Source: Syncephalastrum monosporum B8922 (lineage: Eukaryota; Mucoromycota; Mucoromycetes; Mucorales; Syncephalastraceae). Taken from it: a stretch of 64,000 nucleotides of DNA. Positions 33,501 to 44,249 of the stretch are shown here, piece by piece. A program made the translations under genes and the position numbers. The notes below the pieces were generated by a model, which saw only the letters and a list, made by a program, of their open reading frames with translations, had not been told where the DNA came from and made no database searches. The stretch covers positions 124,001 through 188,000 of the forward strand of contig JNEN01001266.1 in assembly GCA_000697355.1 (NCBI GenBank), given 5' to 3'. The first letter of the stretch is position 1, and every line of letters starts with the position of its first letter.

Positions 33501-35850
33501 ACACGGAACGCTACGGCCAGGCCCACCCGCTCACCATCCTCTCTTTCTCACTTAACTCAAACACAAGTGAGTTTCTTATACGGAAATCCGCCTCCGGATG
33601 ATTGGTCGATCCACGTCGTGATGCGGGAAAGCGCACAAGCCACTCACTCAACTCCCTCCATTCTCCTTCCCACCTTTCTTCTTTTGACTTGAAACTGCAC
33701 GTGGCGTCATACATATACAGAACATACATACCTCTGTATACAATAATATGTAATATACAATACCATCGTCATACAATACAGTACAGTACAGCATCAAAGT
33801 GAATCCCGATGTCATAAGGAATAAATAGACATGATCTAAATCCAACTTTGGGTACACTTTACCATATACAGCTCCTTTTCCTTGGTTTCAAAGCGGGGAA
33901 TCATTCTCGTTCACGGCCCTGCGTCTATGCCGTGTCACCCCACCTGCCCAGCTTTTACTTGATGTCTGTCAGCGCCACACTTCCAAGTCTCATTCTGGTC
34001 TACTGTATACTGTATACTGTATTGTATACTGTGCTGTGCTGTAAATAATGCAATTCACCCACTCTCATTCTCCTTGGCGCCATCATTTTTCATGCACTTG
34101 CCGCGCTTTTTCTCCTAGAATGGAAACCCCCTCTCCTTTCCACCCCTTTCACCCGAAAATCAATAAAAAATCCCCAAATCCAGTGCCAAGACCGCTGCTG
34201 CTGCCACTTCTTTCATCCTCTTCAGCGCCCCCTCCCATTGTTGCTTGGCAAGAATTTCTTGTCATGCAAGTCTGTTAATTATCTGTGAGCACTGATAAGC
34301 TCTGTGCAGCACACACATCCATACAAACACGCATTTGCACACATCTTGCACAAAAGTACTTCCCTTCAATCGTAAGCAAGTCTATATGTACATTGCATGA
34401 TAAAAGGAGGCAGGACGCCACAGGAATTGATTGGGGCTGGCACATTCCCCGAATGGATATATTATCACATTCTTCGGACTTGTGCGATACCAAACAGCGG
34501 CAAGGCGTGTGTGAAAGCCGACGATCACTTTGGGTATCCTTTGAGGCTGTGATGAAGAATGACATGTCTACACCGCTATGTAACACTACAGAACGCCATC
34601 ATGCATGCATATACATGCGTGTCATATTCCGCTTGCTATGTATAGGTTATGACTTCAAACATTGCCAGGGTACCGCTGAAGCAGGGTTCAAAGGTCCGGT
34701 CTATGCTTTCTTTTTTTGTTCCTTGCTGCGGCGGCGCGACATAATTCACATGACTTACACGAGCACCGCCATAACACGAGGGCTTCCAGTACCTGTTATC
34801 ATACTCAGCTTCGAAAGAAATGAAGATCACAAATCGATATCATAAGTAGCGTTGATGTGGGGCCATATATTGATTGATAGATAGCTTAGATAGTGCTTTA
34901 TAGAAGCTGAGCGATCAAGAGTTTGCCATACCATGCAGCATCCCCTTGTACCATATTAAGCGACGTCAGGTCGCATTGTCTCTTTGTAAGACGGTGAGAA
35001 GATTTATTTTTTCATTCTTTCGCAAAAAATGCATATCTATCGCAGAACACTCCCCGGTCCTACCGCAGTCAAAAGAACATGTCCTCCAGAAGTCACCACA
35101 ATGAAATAAGTGTTAAGGTATAGCATTCCTACTGAGACTGACCTCCTTGACATGGATAAACCTTCGGGCCGAAGCGCAAAGAACGACTTGTCTGGACTTT
35201 TTGCCTATATAAATGCACATAGCAAAGGAGATACACCCATGTGGGCAGACATATACTTTGGGCAAAAGTAAAAGTCACAGAAAAGAGTAGTTTGACATGT
35301 GAAGTGAGAGCTATAAGAAGAGAGAAAATACACAGAGCAGTGCTTTTTCGAGGAAGCATGCATGCAAAACGGAAATAATTTGGATCCATCGTTGTATCAA
35401 CCTTTCAAGGAAGCTGCCACTGAAGACGGTCGCATACTTCAGTAATGCTTCCTATTTGTTCTACCAAAGTAACCTTATTACTACTTTGGCAGTATACAGA
35501 TTACATTACCTTTGGTTCTCAAACTTATTAGGTGTTGATGGCAGGGAGACACGTAATGTTATTGTTCCAACAGACAGCTGTTTTGCTGGTCCAGCACCAC
35601 AAAATGTTGGCTCTGACCAGGCAGTCATTTCTTTTTGCAAGATAATGCAGACTTTAGACTTGACTGTCACACTCTCAGTGAAGACGACAGCAGCCGTAAA
35701 GAGGCTGACCTTCAATTATTCCAAAGTGTTTTTGAACATCAACGCATACATGAATTCTTTTTCTATCTCGTATCTTCCCTATATCTATATATAATAATCT
35801 TAATATTCCGTACATCCATAATTACGTAAGCAAGACACAGAAGGACCGGG
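33501..35850. other. Gene-poor region
   Basis: I can support no gene here. One frame of 186 codons (34285-34845, +) lacks an ATG at its start and matches nothing I recognise. Short ACTGTAT/ATACAGT repeats occur at 33768-33793 and 34000-34042 and are complementary to each other. At 35456-35794 an open frame of about 110 codons shows no recognisable motif. Confidence 0.5.
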
Positions 35851-35854
35851 CAGG

Positions 35855-37026
35855 GCGTCTGGCAAAGTAGACCACTTTGAGATGTGAACGGTACCTGACG
35901 TTAATCTTCATCAAGGTCTTTTCACCCGTGTCCTTCGGTAAATGTGAACCGTGTGATGGTAAAGTAGGCCAATGAATCCTCTGAAACGCGAAAGATACCT
36001 GGCGTCAATACCTGTCAGGGACCATATCTTTGAGCTCTTTTTCCCCATTGGTAAAACGTGGATTGCGTGATTGCTTGGTTAGCCAATGGAACCTATGAAG
36101 CTTGGAAAAAAAGCTCTACGTCAATTCATGTCAGGTCCTTATCTTTTACTTCTCCTTTCCCATTGGCACAGCCCGCCCGTGTTCTTGCATGAATATCGAT
36201 TGACACACGCTCTTTCTCATAAAAGGTCTTTTGTTTTCTCTCACGTCTACTTTTCTTCTTCTTCTTCACCCTGGTCAAGTCTTCCGCTGGCATGTATATA
36301 CGAAAGGATCATAGTTACAAGTATAAACTAATAAGAAGTGCAACATAGACCACTGCGTCCCCATAAGTCCCTCTGCCACCGGTTGCCCGCCTCCTACTGC
36401 ACCGGTGTGCATGATAGTAAGTTGTCGCGTCAATAGTACACGGTTCTTGGACCGCACTAACCTCCTTCTGAATGTATACTTAGCTTCCAATCTTCTTGCT
36501 CGCCTCTCCTCCTGTCTTCTCCTCCGTTCGTGCCTCTTCCACCTTCTTTCCGCTTGCTGCCCTCCCATCAGAGGTTTTTTTTCCGCTTTTTCCTCTGCCA
36601 GTAAGTGAAACAGATTCAGGTCTATGCATTGAATATGAGACATTAACACTCGTTCCAGTTCCGCTCCTTTCTTGCGTCTCCTTTGCTCTTCTTCCTCTCC
36701 GCTTGCTCTCCCTCTCTCCTTCTTCCCCGCTTGCAACCCACTAGCCGGCTATCGATGGCCGGGACCACCGTCAAGACTAACCCCCCCCCAAAGCCATGTG
36801 CCACTGCGCCAAATGTCTGCCCCACGCCCATCGGTAAGTGCTTAATGTTAATAATATGAAACTGAGACTCAAAAATGCAATCTGCTGCACAGTCCAGATG
36901 AGGTTATAGTGGCCAACACGCCGGGAGCGTGTATGACGACCCCGGTCCCGGTAGCTGGTATGTATAATAAAAATGAAGTGTAGTCCACGAGAACTGATTT
37001 CGGAACGAAATTTCGTAGGCTAGTTA
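35855..37026 (+). repeat. Dispersed non-coding repeat family, copy B
   Basis: This is the longest copy, about 1.17 kb. It has roughly three tandem units of about 114 bp at its left end (for example GTGTGAT at 35951 and GCGTGAT at 36065). A middle segment shared with copy C but missing from A follows (CCCTCTGCCACC at about 36369, then GGTGTGCA and GTCGCG). The right part has GGCCGGGACCACCGTCAAG, GCCAAATGTCTGC and GTGGCCAACACGCCG, and it ends GTAGGCTAGTTA like copy A. It lies upstream of MMM1. Confidence 0.85.
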
Positions 37027-37437
37027 AGTTACATTTAAATTATTGGCTCTTCTGTGTACTGAGAGAAAAAAAAATGCAAAAGATGCATGCATTGAGGAGG
37101 AAACCCACCAAAGTAAACTAGTGTACGCGTAACAGAGATGGACGAGATGCGCGACAATAGAGTACGCGCGCACCATTATTATATTACTGGCCTCTTTTTG
37201 TCCCACCTGTGGGTGTCACCTGTCTATGGGAAAGCATGCTACGATGTAATTTTATCAATATAGGGTGATATACGTACTCATAGCATCTTAGTTTTCATAT
37301 ATCAAGCTGCTGCTGTCATAAGCACAACGCAGTAGGTGAGATTTGTCCAGTCACAGAGAACAAATTGACTGAATTGCAGGAAATGGGGGATATTTAGGCT
37401 TTCTAACGACAGTGTCAAACAACATATTATATTGGTT

Positions 37438-38780
37438 ATGGAGTCGTCCACGGGTGCAGAGACGTCTGCGACTCTGACGTATTTGACTCCACAGGTCATT
37501 GACTACCTTAAAGAAGAACTCAGGGATCAGTCCTGTCTGTACGGCAACACCATGTCTTTTCTGAAGGGTCTTATTTTTGGGCAATTGAGTGTCATTATCC
37601 TCATTGTCCTCGCGCTTCGCTATTTATTGATGGAAGACGTCCGGCGGGTCAAGAAGGTAATGTATAACCAGGCATTGTACTTTTGTAATAACAGCCTACT
37701 GCTTCTATTCAGCGCTACATTCCGTCTCGCCTGTCGAACGCACCACCGTCGCGCGCGAATGCAGCAGCAGCGTCGCAACAACCCGCGGCGTACATTACTT
37801 CGAAAACCTATTACGACGTGGTTCACCATCCTCCAGAGAGCACAGACTGGCTCAACGTCCTGCTGGCGCAGGCTATCATGCAGTACCGTGACGACGCGAA
37901 TATCAACAATCGACTCATTTTGGCCGTCAACGAAGTCCTGAACGGTGGTGTGCGTCCGGGTTTTGTGGTATGTGCATTTCCACAACACCATATTCCGATA
38001 ATGAACCCATTACACAGGGCCCAGTGCATGTTACCGAACTGAGCCTGGGTGAGGAATTCCCGATATTCAGCAGTGCAAGGATACGACCCTCAGACGATGT
38101 CGGTTCGATGGTACGCGTGTTTGGTGAATCGATCGATATGACAGTCGTTTACTCATCGTTGTTTTTGCCATAGCGAGCCGAAATTGACTTTGAATACAAT
38201 GACCAGATCACGCTGGGTATCGAGACGCAGATCATTCTCAACTGGCCCAAGCAGGCCTTTGCAGCTCTGCCTGTCTCGCTGCTGCTCTCGGTTGCGCGTT
38301 TTGCGGGTACTGTAAGTGCAGCCATCCATCCCCCGTCCTACATTGTGACTCATGAACACTCTATCGCACGCGAAGCTCACCATTGAGCTGATCAACCCAC
38401 CCGAGACCGCAACCAAACCTGAACAGCCGCTGGAGCGCTACATTGCCATTTCATCCTATTCTGATTTTGTCCTCGACTTTAACGTGCGCTCCTTGATTGG
38501 CTCGCGTACCAAGCTGGAGGACCTGCCCAAGCTGACCGAACTCATTACCACCAAACTTCGGAATGTATATATCGACAAGCTGGTATACCCCATGTTTGTC
38601 AAGGTCAAGGTACCCAAGATGTGGGAGGAACGGGACCGCAAGACACGCCAACAGCAGGAAGAGGAAGAACAAGCAGCCGCCGAAATGGATAAAGGGCAGG
38701 ATCATGATTCGGCGAGCGGGATCAAACCTGTGGCCAAGGAAAAAATGGAAGAGCTCGTAGAAGATATCAAGGAAGCGTAG
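37438..38780 (+). CDS. MMM1: Maintenance of mitochondrial morphology protein 1 (ERMES)
   Basis: This is the ER-anchored SMP-domain subunit of the ER-mitochondria encounter structure, which transfers lipids together with Mdm12 and Mdm34. Five exons: 37438-37656, 37713-37967, 38018-38110, 38174-38311 and 38376-38780, giving 369 aa. A short luminal N-terminus and one membrane anchor (residues about 45-64) are followed by an Ala/Gln linker. The SMP lipid-binding domain (residues about 105-330) starts with the conserved ESTDWLNVLLAQ and includes TEVLNGG-like and FVLDFNVRSLIGSR blocks. The tail is acidic and Gln/Glu-rich. It is somewhat shorter than many ascomycete Mmm1 proteins. Confidence 0.95.
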
Positions 38781-39100
38781 ACGCAACGACATGAGCGATA
38801 CCCATCTTACCCTGCTTTCTACTTTTCGCCTCCCTCCCATGACAGTTTTCCGTCCGCCCATTTTACGCTACATTTTTTGTAACATATCCCATAGAGCCGA
38901 CAGACATGGCGTATGTCTGTCTTGTACTTAACAACAACCCCCCCCCCAAAACTTCTCAATAACTATTGCGAAAAAGTTTCCTTCTCTGCAGCCTTCCTGA
39001 ACATGAATTATATGATTTACAAATTCTCTTGGGCTTGTCTATGAAATATGAAATGCTGGAGCGTATATGGAATGATGGGATGGAGCCAACCCCATGTGGA
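38781..39100. other. Convergent intergenic region
   Basis: These 320 bp lie between the ends of MMM1 and the transporter gene. They contain a C9-10 homopolymer near 38938 and no gene. Confidence 0.6.
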
Positions 39101-40654
39101 CTAATATGACAAATAGACCCAAGGCCTTCTGCCTCGGGGATAAACTATGAGCGTGGCTGCGAACAGCCCAACCGCGATGCCAAGGGACGCGACGACCATT
39201 TGAATGGCGAACGATGTACCCTGGTCGTCTTGACGGATCAAATAATAAGCGCCTTGAATACCCACCGACCCGGGTACAAGCGACACGATGCCGCATGAAA
39301 GGGGTACCAAGGCAAGGTCACCTGTGACTTTCAGATAGAGGTTGCCAAAGAGGCCGACACTGAAGGCGCTGATGGTACCGACGATCTGATAGTCGGATAT
39401 CACCTTGTTCGTTATCAATGTCATACCAAAGCCGACCGCCGAGCAGCATACCATGGACGGCCACTGATGCATCGTCGCGCCGAGCGTCATGGCCATGCTA
39501 ATGGCCACGAGTGGGAAAAGCAAAACAATGAGCCATTGGGGTACCGTCCCGGAACAGGTGTCAAAGTCGGTGGGCGAAGAAGAGGGATCGACAGCATCAT
39601 AGATACTGGTACCGATCTCGAGGCCATAGCCGATAAAGAGAGCGTAGATGAGCGCGTAGGCAAAGCGGATCGTCCCGGTAATAACGTGCTTAGCAGAAAG
39701 CTCGAGCTGTAGGAAGAGGTGATGCGAGAAAGTAAGTCAGATTGATCCGATTCAGGCGAATATATATATGTCCCGTCTCTAAACCTACAATAGCCATAGT
39801 GAGGGTATAGCCAGGAAGCAGGGTGGCAGTGGCTGACAGGGAGACACCTGTAAAGCAGACCCACTGATCCAGGGCCTTGGCAACAAAGGCAACAAGAATG
39901 GTAGTAGAGAGCTCAAAAATGTTCGAGTAGGCCGCGTATCTATCAGCGAGCAGGGTGAGAATGCCAACGAGAAGGCCGAGACCGCCACTGACGGCGGTAT
40001 CGGTCCAGGAACCGCGAAACATGACTGGTGTGGTCAGCAAGCTGCTGACGGTATGAGCACCCACCATAATCCACGGGCCCCATGTAGGAGAGGATGCAGC
40101 AATAGCGTCTAGACGCTCAATCGATTCTTTCGGGCTTAGATGCTCCTTGCAAATAGCGTTCGCCACCTCTGTCACGCGTGCCAGTTTACCCATATCAAAT
40201 CCTTGGGGGCAACGTATCAACAGTGTCTGCGGTTCGAGCTCCCCGAAGCATATCATCATGATACCCGGGATGAAGAAGAAGGTGGCGTCGATGTCTAAAA
40301 ATCGAGCTGTATTCTCGAGAGATTGTTCCTTTGTATGAAATAAGAAAATGATGTCCTTATGGCATATTTCTTTTTACGTACGATGCGATGGCAAGGCGCT
40401 CCGTAGAGCATCAGGCTCTTGCAGAGACCCACCAGAACACGGCGCTTCAGATAATCCGTAGTGTCTTTCTCCGGTGGGGCAATCATTTGTTCCTCATCCA
40501 GGACCCTGCATTCGCGTTTGAAGCGCTGGTTGAATTCGACCTTGATGTTGTTCCACTGGATGGTGACAGGCAGTCGCTTTGTTAGTGGATCGTCGTCTTC
40601 TTCGTCGGCCGGCCAAAGCGCAATGCCCGCCGGAGATGATATGCTTGTTTTCAT
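39101..40654 (-). CDS. Threonine/serine exporter-family (ThrE/Prm10-like) membrane protein
   Basis: Three exons: 40654-40382, 40328-39789 and 39706-39101, giving 472 aa. The N-terminal half (residues about 65-230) is the ThrE-type domain (DUF1212), with the typical start of the family fold, LKRRVLVGLCKSLMLYGAPCHRIE, split here between exons, and FFFIPGIMMICF. Its first membrane helices follow, and the C-terminal half adds about five more segments, for about ten in all. Yeast Prm10 and related fungal proteins share this architecture. Bacterial members export threonine/serine, but the fungal substrate is not established. The first 60 residues are soluble and acidic. Confidence 0.88.
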
Positions 40655-40907
40655 CACCGTGGTAGAAATAAGTTAAGGAAGCAGTACTTAGAAGAGAAAG
40701 AAAGCGAGAGAAAACGAGCCCGCGAACAAGAGAGACTGAGAGAGAAGAGAGAGAGAGGAAGAAGGAAAAGGAAAGATCTATCCATTCCAAAGCAGGCCGT
40801 AGGGGTTATTGGTTATTGGTATCAAGACCATATGCTACTGCTTGCCAATTATTTATAGTGGATGAATAGATACAACGGAAAGGGGAGGTATGCAGCTTGT
40901 ATTTTAA

Positions 40908-41376
40908 CTATTTTTTGGTCTTGCTCTCTAGAAACTCTTTTGCTTCGTTGATCTTGGTTGCCAGGTAAGGTGAGCCACCGCGATCAGGGTGATTCAACAA
41001 CATAATTTTGCGGTGCGATTCCTTGATCTTGGCTTTTGTCGCCTGCGCTTCCCTACATACCCAATCCTGTCATTCAGTCTGCTGTTCTATCTTCTTCTGT
41101 ACTGCTCTCCCGTCCGTCGTGGAGTTAGAACTGACCTTAAGCCCAGAATCAGTGCTGCCTCTCGCTTGCTCATTTTGGCCTCGAAGCCGCCTTTGTGGTA
41201 TTTCGTCAATCGTGGCATTTTGGCAGCCTTTGGCAATTTCTGCCACTCCTGGAACGCCTTCAGGCCCAGACGACCGGCGGTAGCTGCTCCTGCGACGGCA
41301 AAGCCAATAATGATAGGGGTGGACTATGTCATACGGTCAGTCTCCAATGGTTGTCATGCCTGCCATGACTTACCAT
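40908..41376 (-). CDS. PAM18: Mitochondrial import motor J-protein Pam18/Tim14
   Basis: This inner-membrane J-protein stimulates mtHsp70 at the TIM23 import channel. Three exons: 41376-41374 (ATG only), 41323-41136 and 41052-40908, giving 111 aa. A short membrane segment (residues about 4-22) is followed by the matrix segment [11 protein letters not shown] and the J-domain. The J-domain starts at [13 protein letters not shown] and carries the HPD motif at 85-87 and a [14 protein letters not shown] helix. The intron right after the ATG is supported because the spliced N-terminus ([13 protein letters not shown]) matches the family, whereas the genomic frame before it does not. Confidence 0.95.
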
Positions 41377-41566
41377 GGGGGTCGGAGGCTATGGAAGAGG
41401 TGTGATATGACAAAAAGAGTCATGGCCTTGCCGGAAAATCTAAAGTCACACAGCCACCTGGCCTCCGATTCGTCACTTTTGGACACACAAATGCATGGTT
41501 CTTTTTCGTTCTTTTTTGGTTATACATTCATTTATTGCGTTGACTGTTCTCTCTCTTTATCCCTCT

Positions 41567-42781
41567 TTACGACGAAGTGTCCATGGGCGCGATATCCTGT
41601 TCAGTGCCTGCCACCTCATCGGCTGCTATTGAGTCTGCAGCCGAGCGGCCGCCGCCAGCACCGCGTCGGGATCGGGCCGTCTCGTCGCCGAGCATTTCCA
41701 GGTAGCCTTGCAGTGCCTCGCCCTCGATGATCTCAAAGTCTCTGTCTCGGCCGACGATACCCAGCGATGTGTTGTGAATGTTGAGCTCCTTGTCCTGCTG
41801 GAGCGTGTCCCGCAGCGCAAGCAGACCGTGTCTCACCAGGTCATCCAGCGAGGCTATGGATTGCGAAAGGATACATGTATGAGTGGAATTCATGGACCCC
41901 TACGGCTCACTATAACGACGCTTATGAAACATACCGTCCGCAAATTGTTCGTAGTTCTTCTCGAGGTAGGTCTTTGCTGACTGCGAGCGCGCACCGATCG
42001 ACATCGCATAATATTCGAGGCCAGTACCGGAAGGCGACGACTCGAAAAGATGCGGGCCCGTTTCCTGTATGACTCTTATGATGAGATTCACCCTCTTCCG
42101 GTCGGTAAGGCTCCCCTACTCACATCGTAGCCGATGACCAGCAAACCAACGCCGTAAGGTCGACGACCGTACTGTTGCGTGTTGACCTGAGCCTCTGTTG
42201 CAGAATTAGTTATATCATAGGAACGCATACGAACATGGCTCTCTTTCTGAGTAGAATACAACTTACTGTCGGCGATAGTGTTCACGATTCTTTGAACGGG
42301 TATGGGTCTATCGTACATCATCTTGGACCGCATGGCTTCGTTTCGCATGAAGTTGCTATCAAAACATCAGATAAATACATGTCGAATACGCATAGTAGAC
42401 CAGTGCACTGCCTTGTACCTGAGAACGCGTGCATCTGAGGTCAAGCCAGCAATGGCAATGCCCATGTGATCGTCAATACGGATCAGCTTTTTCTGGTAAG
42501 AGGCAAGTTCACCCGACGAGCGCTACAAAGGCACGATAAGGATACATGACAAGACGCTTCTCGATGTCGAGCCCTTACCTTGAGAGCGAGGAGGATGGCA
42601 TAGTCTTTGCTTCTCAGACCAATGGCAGCTGAGCCTTGCTTGACTGCTTCCATCGCGTACTCGACTTGGTGAAGACGGCCTTGTGGTGACCACGTCGACA
42701 CGTCATTGTCATATTGATTGCGGAACTATCCTCTGTCCGTAAGTATCTCGCATGCCGTTACTCTACTCTACACTTTACCAT
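41567..42781 (-). CDS. PRE5: 20S proteasome subunit alpha 6 (Pre5/PSMA1)
   Basis: This is an alpha-ring subunit of the 20S proteasome core. Seven exons: 42781-42779 (ATG only), 42725-42579, 42522-42419, 42355-42267, 42194-42124, 42064-41935 and 41853-41567, giving 276 aa. The alpha-subunit signature [20 protein letters not shown] opens the second exon. Further PSMA1-type blocks are [27 protein letters not shown] and [16 protein letters not shown]. The C-terminus carries a long charged, partly disordered tail. All phases agree. Alpha6 is favoured over other alpha subunits by the NQYDNDV start. Confidence 0.96.
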
Positions 42782-43332
42782 GGCGAGTTTTCAGAGAGTA
42801 AAGGCGAAAAAGTAAGAAAAGGCACCTTTTTCGAGAAACTGAGACGACGCGCGGCACGCAAAGTGACGTCGGGGCACCAATTCCAGCCCTTCATTGGCTG
42901 AATCTGCTCACGCAGTGTCGCTATTTTGTATGGATGCTGCCCTGATATGTCATAATAGCGAGACTAAACTAGGATATGCTTCCATTATAAACCATAACAC
43001 AACTCGCTTGGGAACATATATGCCCATCTACACATACCACTAGGTCTTTCTAAATTTTTAAAATAGCCGTCCCATTGCTGAACAACGTATATTACAAACG
43101 ACATGATACTGTACCAACGTAAAGTGAATGGGTGAATGCGCGAGGCACACCACCTTTTCCTCTGTACATATCTGCTCAATATTTATATGAGAGAGAGAAA
43201 CAATAGGACGTGCTGATAGACATCTGCCGTCTCTTTCACGTCATCTATAGAGCTGTATATACGTAAAGTGAATTTATATTGGAAAGTGTAATTATGTATA
43301 ATTAAGATGAAAAGCAGGATGTGATGATGCAG
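42782..43332. promoter_or_regulatory. PRE5 upstream region
   Basis: There is no gene in these 550 bp. Near PRE5 (on the + strand) are a TGACGTC CRE-like site (42864-42870) and CCAAT boxes at 42877-42881 and, inverted, near 42893-42897. These are common in fungal housekeeping promoters. Their role here is inferred from position only. Confidence 0.4.
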
Positions 43333-44099
43333 CTAGAGAAAGAGCCATGCTGCAATGAAGCCGACGTAGGTCGCCATAGCAGCTGATGCCGCAGCGTGAA
43401 GTTGTGTCGAAGACGAGGCAGAGCTAGAAGAGGAAGACGTCGCGCTTGATGCGCTATCGGGGGAGGCTTGTCTGACAACACTCGTTTGCACAATGTGCGA
43501 GCTGCTTGGATGAGCGGCATGTTGGAGTATCAGAGGATCCACTGTGTGGACAGAGTGGGCTGCCGATCGCATCTCGGATACTGCTTGCGCATCCATTTTG
43601 CCCTGGTCGTTATTCTGCTTATGCTCGTTGGATCCGGCATTGCCTTCACCGTTATCTTCCTCATCTTCCTCGTCGTCTTCATGTTCGCTCGACGCCACCT
43701 CGTCTTCGTCCTCAAGTTGTTCCTTTTGTTCCTTTTGCTTCTCTTGAAACTTTATATCTATGTTTAGCTCATTCCAAAGAATGGGAAGCATTCTCCCCTA
43801 CTTTAATTGTGGTTACGTTGCCATAGGTGTCACCCGCTTTGCCATGCTCCCCTGGATATTGTGTGTAGAGTTGCGTTTGTGTCTCAAAGACAATCACAGG
43901 AGGCTTGGTCTGGTACTCTATACCAGCTACGGACAGGGACTGACCGGCTTGTTCACCGTCAGACTCTTGGCGATGTTTCTCGTCTCCAGCTACAGTTTTA
44001 TGTAGGGTGTATGAAAGTGGTTCATTCATATCTTTAAAACTTACAAGCAGTTGCCATGATAGCAAAAAGCAAAACAGCGGCTGAAAAAGAAGCTTTCAT
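43333..44099 (-). CDS. Putative GPI-anchored, acidic Ser-rich surface protein
   Basis: Three exons are proposed: 44099-44045, 43989-43817 and 43749-43333, giving about 214 aa. The first exon encodes a classical signal peptide (MKASFSAAVLLFAIMATA). Exon 2 resembles a small extracellular domain (VIVFETQTQLYTQY). The last exon has a very acidic Asp/Glu stretch, then a Ser/Ala-rich stretch and a hydrophobic C-terminal tail (FIAAWLFL), as expected for GPI attachment. The last junction is uncertain: a donor at 43816 with an acceptor before 43749 keeps frame, and an alternative pair (GTGACA with CATAG) also does. I know no homologue. It is likely a cell-wall or plasma-membrane surface protein. Confidence 0.65.
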
Positions 44100-44249
44100 G
44101 ATGCACGGGGAAAGAAAGGGCAAATTGCGTTGAAAGGAGGAGTTGTCTTTATTTATATTTCCAACCAACATTTTTAAGAGATGTGAGGTGATATACACGT
44201 TTTCTTTTCTCATTTTATTTTATTTTTTTTTCGTCAAAGTTGGTCCGGT

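Noticed and set aside
33160..33504. 114-codon Ser/Leu-rich frame in the purine tract
   Set aside because: It is a pure translation artefact of (GA)n and (GAGT)n simple sequence.
34285..34845. 186-codon open frame
   Set aside because: It starts at GTG with no upstream ATG or convincing splice acceptor. It resembles no family and overlaps open frames on the other strand.
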